A stretch of DNA of 13,804 nucleotides from Amoebophrya sp. AT5.2. Taxonomy: Eukaryota > Sar > Dinophyceae > Syndiniales > Amoebophryaceae. Position 1 is the stretch's first letter; every line of letters starts with the position of its first letter. The notes under the pieces were generated by a model, which saw only the letters and a program-made list of their open reading frames with translations, ran no database searches and had not been told where the DNA came from. Positions 8,352 to 13,804 of this stretch are shown here, piece after piece. The stretch spans positions 1-13,804 of the forward strand of contig RXOD01005489.1 of assembly GCA_005223375.1 (NCBI GenBank), written 5' to 3'. The position numbers and the translations under genes are program-made.

Positions 8352-9332
8352 ATGCGATTGCGAATCCCGTACTTGTTCTGCCTGCTCTTCGACGGAGCTA
8401 GGTGCGTACCCCTGCAGTGGGAGCGGGCCACGCCCACTGCGACAACTCGGGCGGCGGGCAACCACGAAGGAAAATCGATCGGCGCCTCACGAACTGCGGA
8501 GGTCGATGCTGACGGGGGCGCGCTCACGGCATCTTTCCTGGAACTGGGTGAAGATGTCGTAGATGATAAAGAAAGTAGGACGATGAACGTGGAACAACAA
8601 CATCCAGAAGGGCGTACGAATTCAAAGCCGGTACTGGTGGAGGATGGTTTTCCCGCGCAATCTTCTTTTGTCGGGCGCAGGGAGAGGCGGGAATCGCTGT
8701 CTCATGAGCATAGGGATATCCGCGTTAGCTCGCAATGGAGCCGCGACAACCCGAAGCCAGGCCGCGCTTTCCCGCGGCCCGTGCGGCGCAACGCGAACGA
8801 AAACAAAGATCCTCAGAACCAGCGTGGTCTGCAGATCGACAAACGGCACTGGCCCGCTGTGATCGTGGGATTCATCGTTGTGGGGTTGCTTTTCGCGACT
8901 GCCGTCACGCTGATCGTGCTTGCCTGGTGCTGCCCCGGGAAGTCGAGACGAGTGCTGCGACAAACAGCTGCGAACAGCTCGTGGAAAACGCCAGGTGCGG
9001 GTGCAGGAGGACACTACAACAGCACAAGAAACAAGCTACTGGCGGAGGAGTCAGGAGGGATGGAGGAACAAGAGGAAGCAAGAACGGGTGCTGAGGAATC
9101 GAACGCAAAATCGAGCCCGAGTGAAAATAATTTGCATGGAAGCGGTCTGGAGACGATGACAACGAGCGGGATCCGCGGGAGCGGCACGGGGAGTGGCAGC
9201 TGGGAAGTGAGAAGCCGGAGGGCGTCGATGGAACGGCACTTGTCCGAAAGTACTGCGGTCGGGAAAAAACAAGCTCCTCGTGACCCGCAGTTGTACGCAC
9301 TTGTGGAAGGCGAGGAAGACGAGTTCGAGTAG
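8352..9332 (+). CDS. Single-span membrane protein with signal peptide and low-complexity ectodomain
   Basis: One exon, 326 residues from the ATG at 8352. The N-terminus (MRLRIPYLFCLLFDGARC) is a likely signal peptide. Residues ~20-165 form a polar ectodomain with an ASFLE motif (60-64), an acidic patch, and then an Arg-rich segment (~109-162). A strong transmembrane helix lies at about 168-192, followed by WCC (possible palmitoylation site) and a basic stop-transfer KSRR. The cytoplasmic tail of ~130 residues is rich in Gly, Ser and Glu and ends acidic (EGEEDEFE). The SFLE/acidic/Arg-rich order resembles the linkers of the multi-module protein at 3-2274. No catalytic domain is recognised; a surface receptor or adhesin is only a guess. 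Confidence 0.75.
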   Translation: MRLRIPYLFCLLFDGARCVPLQWERATPTATTRAAGNHEGKSIGASRTAEVDADGGALTASFLELGEDVVDDKESRTMNVEQQHPEGRTNSKPVLVEDGFPAQSSFVGRRERRESLSHEHRDIRVSSQWSRDNPKPGRAFPRPVRRNANENKDPQNQRGLQIDKRHWPAVIVGFIVVGLLFATAVTLIVLAWCCPGKSRRVLRQTAANSSWKTPGAGAGGHYNSTRNKLLAEESGGMEEQEEARTGAEESNAKSSPSENNLHGSGLETMTTSGIRGSGTGSGSWEVRSRRASMERHLSESTAVGKKQAPRDPQLYALVEGEEDEFE

Positions 9333-9828
9333 AACGCACCATGCATATTTCGGAATCAGGCAGTCGTGCCGACGTATGAGAATGAAAAAAAGAAGATTAA
9401 GAAGCACAACGTCATAAGTCATAAGCAGTGTGCATCGTGCTGCTGAGAACAAGCGAAGTAGAGGGCGCCGCGGCATAATTCTCTTCACCGTGGAAGCGTT
9501 CTTTCGCACCATAAAACTGAATGGTGGCGCCGGCGCCGCAGGTGGAGAACGAGACTGAGAGAGACCGAGAGAGCAGCGGAACAATGCATTTTCATCCCGA
9601 TCCTTTGTATTTCTCGTACAGTTGGTTGCCATACTTCATGTCATTTCTTTCTTCTTTCGCTCCCGCTCGTGACCGATGCGGGTTATCGAGTATATCACGT
9701 TCGTCCACCACCACCTACCCGAACACCTGGCATTACTAGGAAGAATTCGTGGGACTGGGAGAGCATCTAAAAGAAGCAGTCCGTCACCGTCGTGGTTCCA
9801 CGACGAGGACGGCGAAGAAACGAACAAG
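9333..9828. other. Intergenic region, no supported gene
   Basis: This 496-nt spacer has an A-rich start, a perfect 12-bp GGCGCCGGCGCC palindrome near 9525-9536 and GA-repeats after it. The last ~60 nt, ending GAAGAAACGAACAAG before the ATG, resemble the leader of the second microprotein gene (GAACAAACGAAGAAA). The frame continuing upstream of the microprotein ATG to 9676 is not conserved in its paralogue. Confidence 0.45.
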
Positions 9829-10257
9829 ATGTTTCGTACCGTGGTGCTCGCGGCCTTAGGGCTTGCGGCCATCGGCAATGCGGCGACGCCAAAGCCGAAG
9901 TCGAAAAATGACGTCGGCGTCAACCTCGTGCACAACGGTTTGAAGAAAGCCCACTCCCAGCACAAGAAGAAGTACTTACTTACAAATATTTATAACTAAA
10001 TGAATCTCATAATTATCATAAACATAACCCGAGCCAGCAGAGCGTTGCTCCTCCAGCTCCTAGCAACGCAAAATCTAGATCTATTTCTATGTCTATCTAG
10101 AAAGATGTAGATCAGCACGAGTTCTTCGTTGTCCGATGCATCACGGATAGAGGAAGTTAATTTTCTGCAGTATGATCGATGAACCCCTCTATACGCATTT
10201 TTGTCTCGCGGCAGGGCCAGCAAGCCGAGCTCTCCGAATGGCGTCGTGCGCCGCTGA
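9829..10257 (+). CDS. Small secreted Lys-rich protein, copy 1 (shortened)
   Basis: Modelled as join(9829..9971,10215..10257), 61 residues. Residues 1-19 (MFRTVVLAALGLAAIGNAA) form a textbook signal peptide. The mature part is a short Lys/His/Ser-rich polypeptide containing GVNLVH. The first exon is exactly as long as in copy 2 (143 nt), and both introns are GT-AG, phase 2. The second exon aligns codon by codon with copy 2, with whole-codon gaps, until TGA at 10255-10257. Copy 2 has GGA there. The ancestral stop would be the TGA at 10282-10284, eight codons further on. An alternative is that the second exon is read in another frame, open in both copies for more than 65 codons. Function is unknown; a secreted peptide or effector-like role is inference. 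Confidence 0.68.
9972..10214 (+). other. Intron of microprotein copy 1, with two hairpins
   Basis: The donor is AAGAA|GTACTT and the acceptor GCGGCAG|GGCC, 243 nt. Inside are two perfect stem-loops: GCGTTGCT/AGCAACGC (10042-10049 with 10062-10069) and TCTAGAT/ATCTAGA (10074-10080 with 10095-10101). Apart from its two ends, the intron shares little with the intron of copy 2. Confidence 0.65.
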
Positions 10258-10271
10258 CGCAAGGCCGGTAG

Positions 10272-10308
10272 CAAGCAGAGCTGAGACGGGGACCGCTAAG
10301 CGACCACT
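10272..10308 (+). other. 37-nt block identical to 11511-11547
   Basis: Identity runs without a mismatch through the last codons, the ancestral TGA and 24 further bases, while sequence on both sides has diverged. This may be a conserved 3' element, a gene-conversion tract, or part of a longer coding frame. Confidence 0.9.
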
Positions 10309-10731
10309 ACTTCGAATGTGCGTGAGCGTGCTAGTATCCACGGCCGCTACTTCGCACGCTGGTAATGGGAAAGACGACGTCGTGGTCGTCATTCCCATTG
10401 AACCTCAATGACTTTTCTTTCTTAGGAGCATGTGGTGGAATCCTCGTGCAAAATCACAATATCAAAAAATGAAATTATCATAATCAACCTATAGATATGG
10501 GCGCTTATTTACGTGAAAGCAACAGTTACCGTCACGATTCATTTCCGTGCTGACTGTTGCTTGATTTTATCGAATCTACCATGGTCGAGGACTTTCTTCT
10601 ATTAGTGATTTTCTTATACTGCCACCGCACCCTTTTTTCCCCGATGGAAATGAAGCAGCGAGTGATTAATTTCTTTGAACCGGCGCAATGCCGACTATGT
10701 GACTTAATGTTAATTTATTATGCGAGTATCT

Positions 10732-10749
10732 TGAAGATCATGATCTTCA
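10732..10749. repeat. Perfect 18-bp palindrome
   Basis: TGAAGATCATGATCTTCA equals its own reverse complement. It lies in the duplicated spacer and is not preserved at the matching place in unit 2. Confidence 0.9.
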
Positions 10750-11095
10750 CCAACGGGTTGAGGGCAGCAACCTACACCGGAAACGGGATGGTCCCAGGGA
10801 TGGTCGTGTCGATGCTATTGCCCAGCACATTTTGTATAGTGGTGCGGACTTTTTGATCAAATAAAAATTGAGGAGAAGCAAAAAGAGAGTTGCTGAGCTA
10901 AGTAGGCAAGAGTCATGGAGAAGAAGAAGCCTATTGGTTGCTATTTCGGCAAAAAATTTTCTTCATTGTGTGACGAGTCTGAGCAGAGGGAGCGAGATTC
11001 CAGTACCACTACCATTTCCCGGAAAAGCAAAAGATTCAGATTGCAAGAAGAACGAAGGAACACACCTCCGACACCAAGTAGAACAAACGAAGAAA

Positions 11096-11523
11096 ATGAT
11101 GCGCATCGTGCTCGCGGCCCTAGGGCTTGCGGCCATCGGCAATGCGGCGACGCCGAAGACGAGGATTAAAAACGCGGGCGTCAACCTCGTGCACAAAGGT
11201 TCGAAGAAGGCCCAGCGCTCTCAGCACGACAAGAAGAAGTACACTATAGCCTGCACTTGCTTACAAACATACTCACGTGTAACTGGTGACTTTTCCACAA
11301 CTGCCAAGTAGATTGATCATCATGTTGTAGTTCTTCATGTTCATGATGATCATCTTCACCATGATTCATGATTCACGAAGATGAACCTTAGAGCTTCAGC
11401 TCCGACGATGAAGTTCTCATCTACGTGCATTTTATATTTTGCGGCAGGGCGTCGAGCAAGACGGGCTCTTCGAATGGCGGCGAGCGTCACGGAGGAAAGG
11501 CCGGCTGTAACAAGCAGAGCTGA
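11096..11523 (+). CDS. Small secreted Lys-rich protein, copy 2 (full length)
   Basis: Modelled as join(11096..11238,11448..11523), 72 residues. The signal peptide (residues 1 to ~18, IVLAALGLAAIGNAA core) is nearly identical to copy 1, with one mismatch in 44 nt over that stretch. The mature chain has GVNLVH, a KK/RSQHDKKK basic run, and a Ser/Gly/Lys tail with one Cys (KAGCNKQS). The GT-AG intron is phase 2, as in copy 1. Two ATGs are adjacent (11096 and 11099); the first makes exon 1 the same length as in copy 1. The other frame of exon 2 stays open to a TAG at 11657-11659 and would add an Arg-rich tail, but it needs a non-GT-AG junction. No family is recognised. Confidence 0.7.
11239..11447 (+). 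other. Intron of microprotein copy 2, with an 11-bp inverted repeat
   Basis: The donor is AAGAA|GTACAC and the acceptor GCGGCAG|GGCG, 209 nt. TGATCATCATG (11314-11324) and CATGATGATCA (11342-11352) form a perfect 11-bp stem with a 17-nt loop. The hairpins of the copy 1 intron are at different sequences. Confidence 0.68.
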
Positions 11524-11547
11524 GACGGGGACCGCTAAGCGACCACT
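11511..11547 (+). other. 37-nt block identical to 10272-10308
   Basis: This is the partner of the block in unit 1. It spans the KQS-stop end of the coding frame and 24 bases beyond. After it, copy 2 carries about 36 extra bases relative to copy 1 before similarity resumes at GTGCTAG-type sequence. Confidence 0.9.
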
Positions 11548-12580
11548 GGCAGCAGGAGCACTGCAACTAAAATTACTTTATCGAATCATGATGTGCCTAA
11601 GCGTGCTAGCTCTACACGGCCGCTTCGCAGCTGAGCAAGAAGATGTAGATGTGATGTAGTCATTTTTCTGATTGAACAACTTCAGAATGCGGACTCTTAC
11701 GTCGTACCACCTGCTTTGAAGATTTAGATTACTTTTCTACCTGAGTGACTGTGACCTATCACTTCTATCTGGCGTACTACGTGCAAAATGAAAATCACAA
11801 TCAATCGAATTAGATCGCAGCAAAAGAAAAACTAGGAAGTCCAAGCGGCCAGCCTATATGATATCTTCGCCTTACGTGAAAGCCACAGTTAGCGTCGCGG
11901 TTTATTTCCGTGCTGACTCTGTCGCTTGATTTTTATGAAACCATGGTTGACCACAAGGAGTACGAGGAGACTTTCTTCGGTGCTGTCCGCTTTTTTTTCC
12001 CCGATGAAAAGGAAGCGAATGATCATTCATTTAAAAACAATAAAATTCTGACGATGAGATACTCAATACAAGGAGAGGATGCTGAAGGAAGAAGCCTACC
12101 CCAACTACACCTGAACCAGGAACCGGGACGCTCCCGGGGAGGGTCGTGTCGTCGCTCTCGCTATTGGCCAGATCGTGAACAATTTTTCTAACTGGGTGGC
12201 GCGGAGAAATAAAATGGCTATGGCACCACGGCCACTGACTTGAAGATCAAATTTGCTTGATGTTGAAAATAAATGCCAAAAAGAGAGAATCGCTGAGAGG
12301 GGGGGCAAACCAAAAGCCACGGAGAAGAAGCCCGTTTCGACAGAGAACAATCAGCACAGCACTTGCTGATCGTGTGAATCAACTGAGCAGAGCAGGAAGC
12401 CACACTCCAGTACCTCTAGAACAAATCCCAGCAGTTCTTGCAACGTTCACGTGGAGCGCACGGCGCGCAGGTTGAACATGTGTGCAGGCCTCGTCGACAC
12501 GTACTAAAACTAACAACTGTGGAGACTCCGGCTCCGGGTAGAAAGTAATACGAAGTCCTGAGAGTGGGCTCTCCGCCATT
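11524..12580. other. Duplicated non-coding spacer of unit 2
   Basis: Similarity to unit 1 continues in blocks to about 12480. The frame at 11910-12191 overlaps blocks whose unit 1 counterparts are shifted by non-triplet indels, so it is unlikely to be coding. No third copy of the microprotein gene follows. The last 100 nt precede the next gene and show no clear feature. Confidence 0.5.
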
Positions 12581-13297
12581 ATGTCGCGGAGAGGTGGAAT
12601 GGGGTGTGGAAAAATAGTTTGTAGTCTCCTGCTGATTCTTTCATCGCGGGTGGTGCCGGGCTATCGCAGATTTTCACGCGACGATAGTGGCCGCATGCGA
12701 ATCCAACCTTCTTCGCTCGATGTGAACCTCGCAGCCATCAAGACGAGGTTCACATCATCATCAAGCGAAGCAGACGGACGCGGAGGTGTTCGGACGGAGG
12801 TCAAGATGGTACCGGGGGACGATCGATCTCTTAGCCACTTCCTACCGCGGCTTGCTCGCTCCGCAGACGCGGGCTTTCCATTCTTCGGCGTGCAGAATGA
12901 GACATCACAGCAAGGAGATGTAGCAGGCCCTCTGGCAGCCACAGCCGGGGCCGGCGACGGTACGGGTGCAGCTCGTGTTCCGGCTCCTCCAGCTTCCTCT
13001 AGAAGCAAAACGACTGCAACTGGTCCGCCCAGGAGTCCCACACGATTTCCTGTGGCAGTAGTGGTTGCAGCAGCTGGTGGCGGTGGCGGCAAACCGCAAC
13101 CGGGTCATGAACAGAATCTTTACGAAGAGGCAGCTGACCCTGGCCAATACCTCACCTCCCGACGAAAGTACGCGGCTTTTCAAAGGATGGCAGTAACGAG
13201 CTTCGCGGGATCAGTCTTCTTCTTCGCGGCATTCATGGGATTCGTGTGCTGGAAGCCCATTCGCGGAGACCCGACGTCTGGGTCCGATGCGGGCTGA
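12581..13297 (+). CDS. Single-span membrane protein with signal peptide and Ala/Gly/Pro-rich ectodomain
   Basis: One exon, 238 residues from the ATG at 12581; an in-frame ATG at 12599 could also serve. A hydrophobic IVCSLLLILSSRVVPG core (about residues 12-27) marks a signal peptide. The ectodomain has Ser-rich, Arg-rich (RLARSADAG) and Ala/Gly/Thr/Pro-rich low-complexity stretches and a Gly run at 166-170. A transmembrane helix at ~204-223 ends in FVCWKP, leaving a tail of about 15 residues. The layout matches the protein at 8352-9332 in general form but not in sequence. A strong inverted repeat sits within codons ~44-63. No known domain is seen. Confidence 0.7.
   Translation: MSRRGGMGCGKIVCSLLLILSSRVVPGYRRFSRDDSGRMRIQPSSLDVNLAAIKTRFTSSSSEADGRGGVRTEVKMVPGDDRSLSHFLPRLARSADAGFPFFGVQNETSQQGDVAGPLAATAGAGDGTGAARVPAPPASSRSKTTATGPPRSPTRFPVAVVVAAAGGGGGKPQPGHEQNLYEEAADPGQYLTSRRKYAAFQRMAVTSFAGSVFFFAAFMGFVCWKPIRGDPTSGSDAG
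12712..12769. repeat. Long inverted repeat inside a coding sequence
   Basis: GATGTGAACCTCG (12719-12731) and CGAGGTTCACATC (12744-12756) form a perfect 13-bp stem with a 12-nt loop. TTCGCT (12712-12717) and AGCGAA (12764-12769) add six outer pairs beyond a 1/7-nt internal bulge. The reading frame of the membrane protein continues through it. Confidence 0.9.
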
Positions 13298-13804
13298 TGG
13301 GAGGACGAGATCGGCGCCGCCCGGCAGGATCATGTCGACAATCCACCCTGTGTAGGCATCTTTAATACCGAAAAAGCGACGTCGACGTCACGACTGCGAG
13401 GGCCATCCCATTCCTATGGTGCCGCATCAGGTTCTGGTCCGCGCTCGTGCACGACCTACCAGGACAACATTTTTTTTTTCATTGTTTGAATTCAATTTGC
13501 AGCCATTCTAGAAGCTTGCAAAAAAATGCGACGCGTTCCGGAGGGGCGGTCGCTTTGCGAAGAAGATTCGTAGAAAAATCGATCAGACGAGTAAATAATG
13601 ACACAGATCCTCGGTAAGGGAACTACGAGAAGATACTACTGCTAAAAATCTTTTCGTATGTGAATGAGGTTTGGACTCCTCATACCGTCCCTGTCCTGGC
13701 CGCTACTAGGCCCATCCCTCAATCGCACCAATTGAGGGCCGCCTTCGCCGACCCTCGTCCTCAAATGGACTACTACGAGGGAGCGAATGCGAGGCCGCTT
13801 TCGC
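13298..13804. other. 3' flank, no supported gene
   Basis: A T-run and TTTGCAG at about 13471-13501 look like a splice acceptor, but the frames after it stop quickly (ATG near 13526, about 15 codons). The stretch could be the 5' region of a gene lying beyond the edge. An 8-bp hairpin lies at 13716-13738. No tRNA or snRNA was recognised. Confidence 0.45.
13716..13738. repeat. Perfect hairpin, 8-bp stem and 7-nt loop
   Basis: CCCTCAAT and ATTGAGGG pair around CGCACCA, in a GC-rich context near the right edge of the window. Its role is unknown. Confidence 0.7.

Larger units (their letters stand above)
10258..11095. other. Duplicated non-coding spacer of unit 1
   Basis: After the shortened stop, a 37-nt block identical to copy 2 begins at 10272. 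A frame starting upstream of the acceptor stays open to 10411. The 10557-10856 frame has hydrophobic stretches but is destroyed by frame-breaking indels in unit 2, so I treat it as non-coding. An 18-bp perfect palindrome is at 10732-10749. The final 220 nt, upstream of copy 2, are matched downstream of copy 2. Confidence 0.5.
9829..12480 (+). repeat. Degenerate tandem segmental duplication, two units of ~1.3 kb
   Basis: Unit 1 (about 9829-11095) and unit 2 (about 11096-12480) match in the same order. Both have the microprotein exon 1, exon 2, a TACGTGAAAGC(A/C)ACAGTTA block (10510 and 11874), a CTTTCTTC…CCCCGATG block (~10590 and ~11970), a GGGATGGTCC-like/GGGACGCTCC block (~10784 and ~12124), and an AAAAAGAGAG…GCTGAG block (~10880 and ~12279) that leads into a CTGAGCAGAG block (~10979 and ~12382). 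Indels in the downstream parts do not respect any frame, so those parts are duplicated non-coding DNA. Confidence 0.75.

Noticed and set aside
9051..9632. 193-codon antisense frame with a hydrophobic middle
   Set aside because: Half of it is antisense to the membrane-protein gene, and the rest lies in spacer. No supported gene in this window is on the - strand.
10557..10856. 99-codon frame with hydrophobic stretches in the duplicated spacer
   Set aside because: The homologous part of unit 2 has indels that break this frame, so it is not under coding constraint.
13298..13804. tRNA, snRNA or spliced-leader gene in the right flank
   Set aside because: No cloverleaf, Sm-site arrangement or dinoflagellate spliced-leader sequence could be found by eye.

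Overview
The window is eukaryotic and most likely from a protist. Genes are interrupted by introns, coding sequence is moderately GC-rich, and intergenic stretches of about 0.5-1 kb hold no convincing genes. All eight supported genes lie on the + strand. This one-way layout, introns that break the GT-AG rule in frame, an extracellular module rich in short beta-alpha repeats, and a (GTACTT)n-filled intron suggest a dinoflagellate-related alveolate, perhaps a Syndiniales parasite such as Amoebophrya. That placement is inference: no rRNA, spliced leader or other taxonomic marker is present.

Layout. 3-2274: 3' part of a type I membrane protein with four similar extracellular modules, Arg-rich linkers and one C-terminal transmembrane helix. 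Its single intron (1158-1437) carries a perfect GTACTT microsatellite. 3038-3838 and 4756-5650: two tandem paralogues with a methionine-R-sulfoxide reductase B (MsrB/SelR) catalytic core that has lost the zinc cysteines, preceded by a small Cys-containing N-terminal module. The second has a clear signal peptide. 6492-7502: an orphan protein with about six membrane spans. 8352-9332: a signal peptide/single-span membrane protein. 9829-10257 and 11096-11523: a tandem pair of tiny secreted Lys-rich proteins sitting in a degenerate ~1.3 kb segmental duplication. 12581-13297: another signal peptide/single-span membrane protein, with a strong inverted repeat inside its coding sequence. 13298-13804: apparently non-coding.

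Together the genes look like a secretory or cell-surface neighbourhood: seven of eight products have a signal peptide, a membrane span or both, or are paralogous to one that does. Only the MsrB pair has a recognisable enzymatic function, repair of oxidised methionine, probably outside the cytosol. I see no operon-like coupling, since each gene is separated by several hundred bases.

Most notable: (1) both MsrB introns need a non-GT-AG boundary to join homologous exons with equal linker lengths, or else need less likely canonical alternatives; (2) four of five introns start GTAC and one contains 13.7 copies of GTACTT; (3) in the microprotein pair a single T/G difference (TGA versus GGA) shortens one copy, and a 37-base block running past the shared downstream stop is identical; (4) an SFLE motif recurs at equivalent places in otherwise unrelated surface proteins.
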